Assembly (NCBI GenBank): GCA_018340375.1
Contig: JAFFJZ010000026.1
Location: 1,054,001-1,118,000, forward strand
Direction: 5' to 3'
Length of the DNA: 64,000 nt
Origin: Gonatopus flavifemur
Taxonomy: Eukaryota; Arthropoda; Insecta; Hymenoptera; Dryinidae
This document shows, in pieces, positions 1-13,500 of the stretch. The notes below the pieces were generated by a model, which was not told where the DNA came from, made no database searches, and was given only the letters and a program-made list of their open reading frames with translations. Each line of letters opens with the position of its first letter. The first letter of the stretch is position 1. Position numbers and translations under genes: made by a program.

Positions 1-95
1 AAGCCCGACTTCACTATGATTGGTTGATCACTAGGAATATTTAGTGATTTTACTAGAGATCACCAATTTTCAGCCAATGACGAGCAGTCGGGCTT
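1..95 (-). repeat. 95-bp repeat, inverted partner of 791-885
   Basis: Reverse complement of 791-885 with only a few mismatches; both copies begin or end with AAGCCCGACT or AGTCGGGCTT. The pair flanks the nested foldbacks between them. The window edge cuts the left context, so its true boundary is unknown. Confidence 0.8.
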
Positions 96-241
96 CTTGA
101 ATACTATCAACGTGTATTTGCGGCAGCGGTACGGTAAACACCCGTTGGACCGAAAGCCCGTTAGGCCGAAAGACCGTTGAACCGAAATTTATTTGACCGA
201 ATGACAATAATCCGAAAAAGTCTTGGTGACATTTTGTCTTA

Positions 242-365
242 AGCTGTAATTTCATGGGGCGTCGAGCATCGAGCGTCAACATTAGAAAGAAAGAGAGGTC
301 ACACAGTTCTTCTCTTTCCTTCTAATGTTGACGCTTGATGCTCGACGCCCCATGAAATTACAGCT
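242..365. mobile_element. Harbinger-like MITE A (TTA target duplication)
   Basis: Palindrome AGCTGTAATTTC...GAAATTACAGCT with arms of about 50 bp, flanked by TTA (239-241 and 366-368). A 3-bp TTA duplication is typical of PIF/Harbinger elements, which is the basis for the class. Confidence 0.6.
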
Positions 366-368
366 TTA

Positions 369-530
369 GGCTGGCCTCCCATGGACCGGAATTCGTTCCG
401 GCGAAATGAAAATTGAGCCAATGCACAATTTTTTTATAGATTTCTGATAGAACGCTCTAAAAGAAATTGTGAAAGCGATTGGTTTAAAGTCATTCCGCCG
501 GAACGAATTCCGGTCCATGGGAGGTCAGCC
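369..530. mobile_element. Harbinger-like MITE B, sharing TTA with MITE A
   Basis: Palindrome GGCTGGCCTCCCATGG...CCATGGGAGGTCAGCC, flanked by TTA at 366-368 and 531-533. It abuts the preceding MITE and shares its TTA, so one of the two inserted at the other's target duplication. Confidence 0.65.
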
Positions 531-716
531 TTATTCGCATACGACTAGTAACGTATAGTAAGATTTCGGATTATTGTGATTCAGTCAAATGAATTTCGGT
601 CCAACGGTGTTTCGGCGTAACGGGCTTTCGGTCCAGCGGGTGTTTATCGTACAGATTTTTCTCCTATCGGATAAAAATTTTTAGAGGATTTTTAGAGAAT
701 TTCAGAGGTAATCATT

Positions 717-1310
717 ATTGACTGCTGCTCTACCGGACTTGAAACAGAATTGTAGTAGGATTGAACCACGGAAAATGGGTAGTATGCAAGAAGCCCGACT
801 GCTTGTCATTGACTGAAAACTGGTGATTTCTAGTAAAATCACTAAATATTCCTAGTGATCAACCAATAATAGTGAAGTCGGGCTTATTACCGGTCGGGCT
901 TCTTGCGTACTACCGGAAAATGACCATTCAACAGACAAGTACATTTTTTACAAAAGAATGTTTGAATCGCGATTACATAATTCCATTGCAATCCTGTTTT
1001 ATTTACGCTTGGTTGAAACATAGTCATTGATGGTCTAATCGAATTCCGGTTGATTCCGGTCACAGGAGCACTTAATTTAAAGATTGCTGTTGAGGTTATA
1101 TGAAATAAAATTCAATTGAATAAAATAAATTCTCATTCGGTCAATGACTATGTTTACACCAGGCGTAAATAAAACAGGATTCAAATGGAATTATCTAATT
1201 GCGATCCAAGCATTCTCTTGTAAAAAAATGCACCCTCCTGTTGAGTGATCATTTCCTGTGGTTCAATCCTATTTCAATTCTGTTTCAAGTCCGGTGGAGC
1301 AGCAGTCAAT
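717..1310. mobile_element. Foldback element split by a 95-bp repeat
   Basis: ATTGACTGCTGCTCTACCGG at 717 pairs with its complement ending at 1310. The arms continue at 905-1030 against 1135-1250. The left arm is interrupted at about 777-915 by sequence bounded by GGTAGTATGCAAGAAGCCCG and its inverse, containing the 791-885 repeat. Confidence 0.7.
791..885 (+). repeat. 95-bp repeat, inverted partner of 1-95
   Basis: Inverted copy of the first 95 bases of the window, inserted in the left arm of the 717-1310 foldback. Confidence 0.8.
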
Positions 1311-1329
1311 AGGTTCGTTCGTTCTACGT

Positions 1330-1450
1330 GCTCTGAGTTGCTCCAACTTGTACCGAACCAATCATTTCGTTGCTTAAACTGGAAGTAGCGAATCCAAAAT
1401 ACTTGGAGCGAGTTGGGGTAACTTGGGACATCGGTAAACGAACTTAGCTA
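1330..1450 (+). repeat. Dispersed repeat upstream of MTIF2 (second copy 20514-20630)
   Basis: About 110 bp around TGTACCGAACCAATCA...ATACTTGGAGCGAGTTG, matching 20514-20630 at roughly 80% identity in the same orientation. It lies just 5' of the MTIF2 start codon, so the MTIF2 promoter and 5' UTR either overlap it or lie between it and 1588. No TATA or initiator element could be assigned with confidence. Confidence 0.6.
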
Positions 1451-1588
1451 TTGGTGATTAAACGTTGTAGCGGTTATGAATGAAATGTTTATATGTGTTT
1501 ATATTTTAACCAGGAACCCAAGCATTCGTCGTACAAGATGAAATAACATAATGACATTTGTTGAAGTTTTGAAATTGAATGGATAAGA

Positions 1589-4500
1589 ATGGCGGTATAT
1601 TTGGTTAGAACATGTGCACGATACAGGTAATTTCTAAAGATTCAGGGTAACGAATGAACAGCTATATTTAACATTCATGTTACAAAATGTGTTACAAGCA
1701 TGTATCATTCAGAAATCAGATTCATCTGGGGATTCAAATTCGAATTATTATTCCATAGTGCTTGTTCTAACCTCTTCCTCATATCCAAATAATCGAATGG
1801 ATTTATTGGAGCAAATACCTTAAAACATCTCTGTACTGTCACTTAGATTGCTGGCAAGTGTGTGCCTTTTGTAATATTCTGTAAAATCTTTCATTGATAT
1901 CGTTAGCAGTTTCAAGAGAGAGTATTGGAAAAAGTCAAGTTTGATCAAAAACAAAAATTTTTATCCTCCACAGAACGTTTTTACAAATCCACAGGCTTGA
2001 AATACATGAAAGAAATTGTTCCTATGTTGAGATTTACACTTCATTGATCCATAAAAAATGTTAATTTTTGATGTAATAATAATTAAAATTAATGTTTCAG
2101 TTCAATGAAATCATTACCAACCCGTTTCATAAAAACGAATCAAATTTTCAAACAATATCCAACTGTTTCATGTATATCATGCATACAGTGTGCTGATTAT
2201 CACACAACCTTTGTTTATTTGAAGAAAAGAAAACTAGCAGATGAGCCAAAGGTATGAATGTACAAAGGAATATACGATCAATAATGAACAAAAGTTTTAC
2301 ATTGATAAAATTATAGGCTCCAGTTTTTATACCTAAAAAACATAAAACCAATTTACCGATCATAGAAATTTGGCATTATATGACAGTGTCGGAATTAGCT
2401 GATTCAGCTCAAAGAAGTATGGATGATATTTTGGATGCACTGCACTTTACTGATTCCTCAACAGATTATAAAACTAATTCTGTAATAGAAAACTCACGTG
2501 TATTATACGATGTTGTAAAAAAATTAGGAGCCAAGTCTAAATTGAAAAAAAAAACAAGTCCAGTAGAAAAAGAAGAAGAGGATTATGATGTACATAAACG
2601 GTAATAACACTTAATTGATATTTCTCTTGAGAGCAAACTTACTATGAATTTCTTTATTTTCTAGTCCTCCTCCGGATGAGTCCGTTTTAATAAAACGTCG
2701 TCCAGTTGTTACAATTATGGGACACGTAGATCACGGTAAAACAACATTGTTAGATACTTTACGTCACACATCAGTTGTATCGACAGAGTTTGGTGGAATT
2801 ACACAGCACATCGGAGCCTTCAATGGTTTGTAATTTGACAGTTCATTATATGACGTTAGTATTAAATTCTTTGCAGTGTTTCATAAAATGATATGGATGT
2901 TTGTATTTATCTGTGAAAAGTAAAATATTTGAAAATTCGTGTTTCAGTTACATTGGATACAGGAGAAATGATAACGTTTCTCGATACACCGGGTCATGCT
3001 GCATTCAGCGCGATGAGGGCGAGAGGGGCTAAGGCTACCGATATCGTGGTATTGGTAGTCGCTGCCGACGATGGCGTGATGGACCAAACGGTTCAAAGTA
3101 TAAAAATGGCAAATGATGAAAATGTTCCAATCATAGTCGCGATTAATAAAATTGATAAGCCTGAGGCGAATATCGTACGTAAGCAGCATTCAGCCCAAAT
3201 GCAGATACCAAAATTTCCATCTAAATTTATGATTCTTTGCGCAGGAGAGAACTCAAAAAATGCTTGTGGCTCAAGGAATCATAGTCGAAAGCTTAGGCGG
3301 TGAAGTGCAATCTGTAAATATATCTGCTTTAAAAAATATTAATTTAAATAACTTGGTAGATGCTATAATGCTACAAGCGGATTTAATGGATTTAAAAGGG
3401 GATCCTACCGGGTTAGTAGAGGGAATAATCATAGAGTCTAGCATCGATGTTAGTCGGGGAAAGTTGGCTACCATTCTTGTTCAGCGAGGTACATTACGGA
3501 GAGGCGCTATTGTGGGTAAAGTATGAATTATTGTAAAATCGTTGTTGAACATGATCATTTCTGTGCGTGTAAAATTAATAAAATTATTGGATTTTCAATT
3601 TTAGTCTGTGGTTTAGCATGGGGTAAGGTTAGATCTATGTTTGATCATTCCGGAAAACCCGTGGTTCAAGCTAGTTTGTCGGATGCCGTGCAAGTTATTG
3701 GATGGAAAACATTACCCACTGTTGGGGAGGAGATATTGGAAGTACCTAGTGAGAGAATTGCTCGCATGGTTATGAAATTTAGAGAATCTCGAGAAGCAGC
3801 TAAAACCGCGGAAGAGCATCAAAAAGAAGCTGATAAAAAACATCAACAACATCTTGAGGTAAGTTTCGATTTTCCTCAAGATTATAAATTACTTTTTGTG
3901 ATTAGTATAATGGGGAAATACAGTCCATGTAAATGCAGTGACGTAATAATGATAAATAACGAACAATTTGAACAGTACGTATTTTGTTTCCAACGTTAAA
4001 AGGGGCCTCGAGCATACAGAGTTCGCGACCATACATTAGTGATCTCGATTCTTTTTTCAATTTTCGATTCTAAAAATCGATGAATCGGCCAAAAAGAAAA
4101 TCGATTCTGAAAAATCGATTCTTTTTTTGAAAGATTCAAAACACAAAGGATTTTTTGTCATGAACATGATTAAACGTGATTTCAAGGTATAAAAAGTTCA
4201 TCTTTCATCATCTGATCTATACTCTGAGTAGAGAGTTGTGATTATTAGAGGCATGGATCCGTAGGCGTGTGTTAGTACTTGCTATGTTAGCGGCACGCAT
4301 GCATTCATTGAAAAAACTGATTAGGGTACAACTGAAAAATTTTTAGTTCTACTTTAGTTGATGCAACTATTTTCTTCCGTTAGGGACACTATTAATAGAG
4401 TTGCTACAACTAAACATGTTGATGAAATTCATATAGTTGTGGCAACTACATGAATTTAGTTAAATATTTAGTTAGCTTTATCATTTTTTAGAGTGTATGT

Positions 4501-7500
4501 GAAAATATTTTTTTTGGTTACTACAACTAAAAAAAATAGTTGATGTCGTATTTTACTGAAAAATATAGTGGGCTTTTGGTTGTGACAACTGAAAATTTTT
4601 CTCAGTGTTGTTTGTTTTCATCGTTGGATGAAAATATTTTCGCTTCCATTTTCGCATTTGTATTATTCGGATTTATTAGATGGAGTGATTGAATGATATG
4701 TGACTTGATTAAAATTCATTCTCAAATACTCCTTGAGCTGATGGATTGATTCCATAGTTCTAAAAACATTTTATTTCAGGGCATCGAAACCCTATTGAAA
4801 AGTTCAACATATTCCAATAAATTCTCATATACGATGTAACAACACGATCTGATTTTCCAATAGAAACTATTTTTGATCAGTACTTATGAAGTTCCACTAA
4901 TTATATCAGTATGGAACGGATCCAACACTGACTCCCACGCAAAATCCAATAGGACTCCTATAGCGTCTGTCACAATACGACACAGAAAATCAATAGCAAA
5001 CCATTGATTCCGATAAAATTACACTTATGGTTTATAGTTTCTATTGGAGTTAATGCAGGGAGAGCTGTTTGAGAAAACTACAACAACCCGCAAACCATTC
5101 TGAATGGATTCGTTAATGTTACAAAAATATTTTCTTTCGTATTTGGTGTCAAAGTTGTTTCAATACACGATCCAACCTTTGACGATATATTTATTCTTTT
5201 TCTTTATCTTGACATGAGTATTCAAATAATTCCATTCTGTACACTACCAAGATGAAATTCCGAACAAATTTTTCGGTAAGGGCTAGTTCGCACGAATAAA
5301 AGTTGGTTTGAATGATAGTTGATACGAATTAAATAAGACTGAATCGAGATAAAGCCGAAAAATCACTATCAGTTACTAGCATAGAGATATAGAATAGAGG
5401 ACGCGAACCAAGGGTTTTAAGTGTAAGTGGAAACGTGGACTCCTTAGAAAGAGAACAAAGAACGCGCTTCCTTGTCTGTTATTCACAATTAGAGAAGGAA
5501 GCTGATACTAATTTCATTTTTTCTCTCTTTCTAAGGAGTCCACGCGATTTCGGCTGTCTCACGTCCTCTATTCTATATCTCTATGGTTACTAGTCATACT
5601 TTGATCACAATAATAGTTACGGAGAATTTTTCGACTTTATTATGATTCGGTCTTATTTCATTCGTGTCAACTATCATTCGTACCAACTGACCCCTACCAA
5701 ATTTTTCCACATAAAAACTTTTTTTCGATGCATCAAAATTTCGATTCTCAAGAAAAAAGCATCGATTCTCTCAGAATCGATGAAAAAAATAATCGATTAA
5801 AAACCGATTTTTCTTCATGAAAAAACATCGATTCTCGATGCATCGAATTGAGAATCGGGATCACTACCATACATCTTAGTAAAAATTGTTTATTTTTCTT
5901 TACTTGTGAGACCTTACATTCTTTCTTCTGAATTTCTCCATCTCATTCATGAATACCTATGAAAAATTCTGACTTTATCTGTGAATAATTGTGAGAATCG
6001 TTATTCAGAAATCAAAAGATTGATGATCTGAACAGAATTTCAGATTTTTTCAGAGAAATTTGTCAATTTTCAGATGAAATGTGGAGAAGTTTAGCGAAAA
6101 ATAGATTCATCGCACCTCGAAGCTCCTTAATTTTTTTCAGAATCATGTGAAGATGTCTCATAAGTGAATTTTCTTTGAGGTTTACAAAAAAGAGGTGGAA
6201 GAAAGAAGAAGTCTTGGCAGATATAGAAAACGAAATGCAGTGCCAGAACAAGTATTAACGAATCCGAAAGATGATGTTCCTAAGTTCAACGTGATCATCA
6301 AAGGGGATGTTCTTGGTTCAGTCGAAGCAATTTTAGATATTTTTGATACTTACACGGAAGATCAAAGATGTCGTCTAAGTGTTGTTCATTATGGAATCGG
6401 CCAAGTAACAGAAAACGATGTAGAATTGGCTGAAGCGTTTGACGGTAAATGTTTGAATATTAGGAGTTAGATTTAAATTATAAGGAAAAATACGACAATC
6501 ATTGCAATCAATTCTTCAAGATATCAAAAAGCTTATTGATTTAATCTTGATATTAGACATTTTTTGGAAAGAGATACTCGTGGATATGAAAAAATTATTA
6601 TCTGGTAGGTCCCGGATATTCCGAATCGGCTATGTTCCGAAGCACGATTTTTCCGAAATTTTGTATTCCGAGATGTTATATTCCGAAAATTTGTTGTTTC
6701 GAATATTTTTAATCCAATGATATTATTTATTTCTTATAGATTCCAAAAGACGGATCAATCCGAGACTTTTGGGAAAAACGTACTTCGGAACATCCGGGCC
6801 CTACTGATTAACTCTTTCAAACAGAGATATATGTATACATTGCCATCCCAAAGTTTCCAAACATCTTTCATAATGACGAAAGCGTGACGAAAGAATGCTG
6901 AAAGTGCTTCATTTTCGTTGTCTGATAGGAAATGTGTGCTTGGAACGTCGTTCCTTGCCTCAGTGCAATAGAGACGCCTGAAGGACATTGCCTTTTCCAT
7001 TTGATGGAGGTACTTTCTAAAATCTTACTCTGTCCACAGTCGGACCAGGGGGCCGAATCTTAGTGTTCTTTTTCGCCAGGAAACGTGCAATTCGAGAAAT
7101 GCGCAGTCTCTTTTAATCCTCCCACCCTATGTCTAGTTTATTTCGTCTTTGAACGACAAGTGTGACGAAAACGACACTGCTGGAGACCGTATGGTGCGCA
7201 GAAGTGATTCGTAGAGCGTTGAATCGTTGGGCTGAGTCAAATAACTCGCTCTCTACGGAAATTTACTAAGTACTTGACCCGAGATATTTCAGGTTAACCA
7301 TTTAGTAAACCTTTTACAGACCTTTTTTTTGTGGCTTGTCCCCAGACCTTTGTCTTGCTGAGAGTCAGGAGAGCCCATAGTGCACTAACTAGAAATTTGA
7401 ACGAGATTGATCAATGATGCATTTGGATTGCATAGAGCGACTAGCGCTAAGAGAGAAGAAATTTCTAGTAATGGCTACTCTGAGGACGATATCCTTAGGT

Positions 7501-10500
7501 CGATCTTACCTTTTTGATGAGAATAACAAGAGCGAGCTTCCAGCGGATGGGGAAGATTTTCGCCACTAAACATGGGTTGTATTTGTTCAGCGGCACACTG
7601 GGTTCCCCCTGCCACATTAGCTTCTAGACTTCAGGGTCTGGAAGCATCTTGCCTTCCAGCTGATTAATAGCAACGTCCAGCTGTTTCATAAAGAAAAGTG
7701 AGAAGTCACTCAAGTCATTGAAATCCTGCTTCATCTTTGCAGGGTGTGGCGGGATTCTGAACAACCCATTTTGTAAGGGCATTGTGCAGGGTAATCATCA
7801 ACCACCAGATTTTCAGTCTCAGAATTACAAATTTGTAAAGCAGATCACAGGATCAATTTTCGCCTATCTGATAGATCTATTAATCAGGGCCCATAAATAG
7901 CGCTCCAAGCGAGAAGTCGTGAAACTGTCTAGTTTCCAAACCGATCAGAGATCTTTATAGAATGTCAATATATACGTGTCGGATACTTTCACAACCTGAT
8001 GCGCTACGAACAGTTCTACACAGTCTTCTATTGAGTTTATGGGCTCTACTATTACTTTTTTCTCAGTCAGTAAAAAAAAATTTGTTTTTCGAAATTCGAA
8101 ATATGGGCAATGTACCGCAATAGATAAAGTACTGAAGATCATTTCCTGAGAATTTTAGACCTTTTTATACATTCAGTGTAGAGGATTCTTACTGAGAAAA
8201 TGTTTACTCAGTCGGTACACTGGTATCCCGTTAAGAGGATACGAGCGTTTACCATCCGAGCACGTTGGTTAGAAAAAGACAAACTTATGCAATAGAAAAA
8301 GAGGTCCAAAGTGAACGCTCGTATCCACTTAAAAGTATACAAGAGATAACATTCAAGTACGTTTTTTTCAACCAAGTTATTCGAAACTGAATTGATGACA
8401 ACATCCGAAATTTTCATGAATTCAGTTTCGACTCATTTGATGGAAAAAAAACATGCTCAGATGATAATCTTGACAGCAAACACTACTAATTCACGAGTCG
8501 ATACATTCAAATTAAGGGCCATGGAGCATCCAGTAGCGGACTATGGCCTATGCCAACAACGCCATGGCTTAGGAGTGGCAGGCCATGAAAAGGCGGCACT
8601 CATGTCGAAAAAAAATTTTTTTCCCAATTTAAATAAATGAAAAATAATTTTCAGAAGAATAATACATTCTAAGCAATAAAACCACATTTTTTGGTTTGAA
8701 TATTTTTTAACTTCTTGAAAAATTAATTTTTTCTGTCTTATAAGGCGTGGCAAACTGTAGATGGCGTAGGGGCGGCAAATACTTAAATCCGCCCCTGGGA
8801 GCATCAGAAAACGGATCAAATTTTGCTAGATAGTTTTTAAACAACTATGCAAAGATCACAAATTTTAAATATGCAGCAATAAAGTGCACTGCTAGAATTA
8901 CGCTCTAAATATAAATCTAAAGCCCAAAACATATTCCTCGACATAAGAAACCAAGTTATAGAAATTATTGACATTTGTAGGTTGATATGTTTATAATCGT
9001 TTGCATGATTTTGAGGAATCATTTGCAGTTCCAATTTCATATTCAAAGTTCAATTATAGCAATGTACTTTATCCCTGCAGATTTTGAATGTGCGTTTATT
9101 GCTTAGTTGTTCAGAAAGTACGTCGCAAAATTTCTGCCATTTCTTCAAGGACTCCATGGCTTCTCAATATATTTAAGTCTGATATTTTGTTCCGCCAGTA
9201 ATCATGTGGATATTATGGACATATCATTGACAAAATCAATTTCAAAGTCATTGCTAGGGTAATCATGCATTCGTTTAATGCATTATCTTTTCAAATGATT
9301 ATTCATTTGGAAACTCCATGTATATTCGTTTCCGGGAAAAAGTCGGGGATTTTTTCAAGAGAAAATACTAGACATCCTAGTCTTGAAAATTTCACACAAT
9401 TCTATAATTTCAGTTTTAAGTATATTTGTCTGGAAAAAAATACGGCGAGATGGAACTATCTCTGTGTCCGTATTCTCTTGAAATATTCTACATCGATAGT
9501 GGAACATCGTACCGCGATCAACGATCGGAAAAACAGTATAAAAAATGTCTAAAGTAATTGGACAAGTAGTTTCTTTGATAAAAAAAAGATTATTTTACTT
9601 GTATTGGAAATTTTTTTTCGTTTAAAAGTTGTTTTACCGCAAGCGTATGAATGAAACGTATTATTTCTCATCAAGGAAGGAGCGTTTTTTTCGGCTTTGA
9701 TAATTCGAAGTTATTTGAATTATATAATATAAAGTTATTTGGAAACTTTTGGACGGCAGGAGATTTCTGAATAGCCGTGATTGCAAAAAATTACAAAAAT
9801 TGAAATTCATTCGAATGACACACCATAATTTATTCTAATGAAATTTTCCTGATAATCCGTAATTTTCAGCGGTGATATATGCGTTCAATACATCTGTATC
9901 GGATAAAATAAAAGCGGAGATGAAAAATAAAAAAATCAAAGTCCGTCCGCATAAAGTCATATACAGTCTTATAGATGACATCAAAAGTGAGATTAATCAG
10001 ATACTTCCAGAAGTTACTACCGAAGAAGTCTTAGGTACGTATGTCATGTTGTAATATGAATCTCCAAAAGTATTTGTTAATGACATTCGAAGTAATACCA
10101 ATATGCGTAAAATATTCTCCGAACGTCCCTAGAATATTCCAACGTTCTGCAAACATTCTGAAAACGTTTGACGAATGTTTTGTGCTACTAGGGGTTCAAA
10201 TCGACAAGATTGGTATTCTAAGTTTTGGTGTAAGAATTATTTGTTTTTTTTTCACGAGTCAGAACAGAAATTGATGATGTCTAGTCTGCACAGCACAAGA
10301 AATTAAGAAAAAATCCTATTCAAATTTCCAACCATACAGTTCAGCTCTGCCGTACAACAGACAAACCTCGTTAAGTCGCATTTTTGATGAAAATGAGTTC
10401 TTTACATCAAACGATTCTGTAGAAAATCCTTCATTTTATAACATTCACAAAAGTTCAAAATGAATGCATCCTTTTAGCGTAATAGCGATACAAAGCATGA

Positions 10501-13500
10501 GAAATTTTCTCGTAATTTTTTTGCTTTCTTTCGAAATTCAAAATTCCGGCTTTGTACAGACCTAGATTAACCTTCAAGGATTCATCTCTGAAAATTTCAA
10601 ACCTTTTTATAAGTCCAGTTTCAAGTATTGTTGTGCAAACAAAACTGCCACCAGATGGAGCCACCTATTCGTTGGTATTCTCTCGAAAGGATACTAGCGG
10701 CGTGGCAGCAGCCAAATCGTTTATGACAAACTACGGACAAACGCTTCAATTGGATCACAATATCGCTCTGTATAGAATTCTTACTAAAGTCAGAGAAATG
10801 CTGTACAGAGCGATATTTTGATTCAATTGAAGCGTTTGCCCGTACCATGCTGAAAATGCCAGACAGATCTGGACAAAAAATAGTTGTCAGGCTTTGAACG
10901 GTCTTTGTTCCAGGAAATCTGGTCAAAAATTGACAAAATTTCTACCCGGGTTTGTCCGGAATCACCAAATTGGAATATCCTATCAAAACCTGATCAAGAT
11001 TGCCTTGGCTCATCCGTGTTTTAATCATGTGATAACCGACAAGACAGCCGAATCAGGACCTGATCAATTCAGAACGATGAATGTATCAAATTATTTAGAG
11101 TTGTCACAGGACTCATTAGAAATGTACCTATCTTTTTTAAATGTTCAACTGAGGTCTATTTGGATCATCAGTAGAATTTCTTCTGTTGGGTGAGTTTCAA
11201 AAAATTTTATGAAATATGAATTCCATGAAAATTAAATTGAATGTTAGAACATAGCTTAGATGAGGTCGTGATTGGGAATTCCGCGACCACCCGGATCAGG
11301 TCCTGATTGGGAATTCAATTACTACCCTGATCAGATCCTGATTGGGGAACGTTTGGTTTTCCTGATCAGTACCTTGTCTTTTCCCTGCGTTACATTTTTG
11401 TCAGGGCTTTATCAGATACTCAAGTCAGGCCCTGAACAGGAATCAGGCACGCCTGATCTGGACCTGATGTTTTCCATATCAAAATTTCTACTAGGGGACA
11501 AGAGCATTTTCCATTAGGGTGTCCAATGGGAATCAATAGGATTTTTCTTAAGAGAATACAAGCGTTTGCTTCGGACCTCTCTTTCTATCATATAGGCGTG
11601 TCATTTTCTAACTAACGTGCTCAGATGGTAACGCTGGTATTCTCTTAAGAGGATACCAGCGTACTGACCTAGCATGATTTTTGTTACTAAATTACTCGAA
11701 ACTGAATTGATGAACAAATCATAAATTCTCGGGGATTATTCTTTAAGACGCTGAAGAGCCCAAATTTTGAATGTCAGAAAAAAAAATTTTTGTTCAAATC
11801 CAAAATTTGAGCTCTTTAGCGACGTATAGATAGTCTTGAAGAATCATTCCCGAAAACTTGAGATTTTTTCATCGATTCAATTTCGAGTAATTTGGTGGAA
11901 GAAAACGTGCTCACATGGTAACCGATGGTATCCTCTTAAAAAACGATGATAAAATTAATGGGTATTTATTGGCATTTTTCAAGAATTAAGCAATGAGAAT
12001 GAATGAGAATAACCCAGTCTGGACTGGTTGAACATCTCCATTCATTCTCATTCAAAAAAGTCTAATGGGGATGAATAGGGGTTTTCTCAAGAGTTTTTAT
12101 TTAGAAAAATTTGATTCAGACCCATTTGAAGCATCAATCAAAATCAATGGGAAATTCAATGAAAGAAGACAGAAAAATGTTCTAAAGAAATTTCTGCCAA
12201 TATCGTGATTGGTTGTCAACAGCTAACGTACGGTTCATAATACATTATGTACGCAATCTGTATCAATTAAACAAACACACATATGATTGAGTCAACCATT
12301 CCGTATAACAAATTATTTCTGAAAGAAATTCGAACGATAAATTATGTGTTATTAGCATGGCGATCACCCACCCAACATTGTACCGCAGTCCTCATTGCTT
12401 AACCTAGAAGATCGATCTGGAACGCTCTGTTGCTTGATACCGTGGTTTGCTTCCTACCAATGTGGTTCAAACGACTTTTCTATGCCAAGGGCTATAGTAA
12501 TGGGATTCAATTGGTAATAGCCTATTGGACATTGAAAGATTTTATCGGTATTAATGAGAGCATGGTAGAGAATGAGTGTCAACAGAAAGTTTCCCTTATT
12601 AATTCCTATAAGAATGAATGGACAAATTCTACAAGATGCACGTTGAACGAGTTTGTATAGGAAATTTCCATTTTAATTCGTCGCAGTCTTCCACATGTAT
12701 TTCTAAATAGGTTTCAATTGGAAATTTCTAAAACCGATTTTTATGGACAGGAATAGATTGTTTCTAGGATATAGAGAATGAATGAGTCACTTTGGGAAAT
12801 AACCAATTTAAATTACTATTTGTTCCCAACGAATGGTTCATAGGTAGCATTAGGAAATTTCACATTTGGTCTGACAAGAATGAATAGGAAAGTTTCACGA
12901 GATCAGTGTTGAATGAGTTTATATAGGGAATATCCATTTGAATCTGTCGTAGCCTTCCATATTGATTCTGAATAAGTTTTAATGAGAAATTTTTGACATC
13001 GAATTATGTGCCGAATAAAAGGCGGAGGTAGAGGCGGTAGGTGGGGGGTAGGGTAGGGAAGTCTATAAAAACGGACCTAATCACAAATATCGTTGCAAAA
13101 CATTGTACGTGATAAAATTTTGGTGTGCTGAATTCGGTACATCAAAGAAGATGATGTGCTGTGGATTCGACCATAAGGTTGACCTTTCGCCGGCCCTGTG
13201 GATAGGAATAGGTTCCTAGAATGTAGGGGATGAATCAGCGTTCTTTTGAAGAATATCCAATTGGGATTATTGTTGGCTTTCAAGGAATGTGTAATGGGAT
13301 GCAATGGGAAGTTTTTCACATCCCTGGTTAAGAGAATTCGTTTATTTTCGTTAAATCTTACTGAATCTTGGAAAATGTTTTGACCAAATCTCATACGGCG
13401 ATTTCTCAATGAGATTTGGTCAGAAAAGTAATTGCGAGTAATTGGTTCTTATTGCTGCTTATTCCCTACCGTGCTTTTATTAAAACCGATAAAACCCCTC

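Larger units (their letters stand above)
132..649. mobile_element. Foldback element with CCGAAA-rich arms, host for two Harbinger-like MITEs
   Basis: The left arm (132-220) pairs with the right arm (563-649). Ends are CGGTAAACACCCG and CGGGTGTTTATCG, flanked on both sides by TA. The arms carry repeated subterminal CCGAAA motifs. The loop is filled by two smaller palindromes (242-365 and 369-530). No coding capacity. Confidence 0.75.
4037..5866. mobile_element. 1.8-kb non-autonomous hAT-like element in MTIF2 intron 7
   Basis: Terminal inverted repeats TAGTGATC(T/C)CGATTC lie at both ends, with arms full of TCGATTC/GAATCGA sub-repeats. A perfect 8-bp duplication CCATACAT (4029-4036 and 5867-5874) fits the hAT superfamily. 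The interior holds other elements (4329-4607, 5275-5698) but no transposase reading frame. Confidence 0.82.

Noticed and set aside
13077..13409. 110-codon minus-strand frame in MTIF2 intron 9
   Set aside because: No recognisable domain, sits in anonymous intron DNA and includes part of a short inverted repeat.
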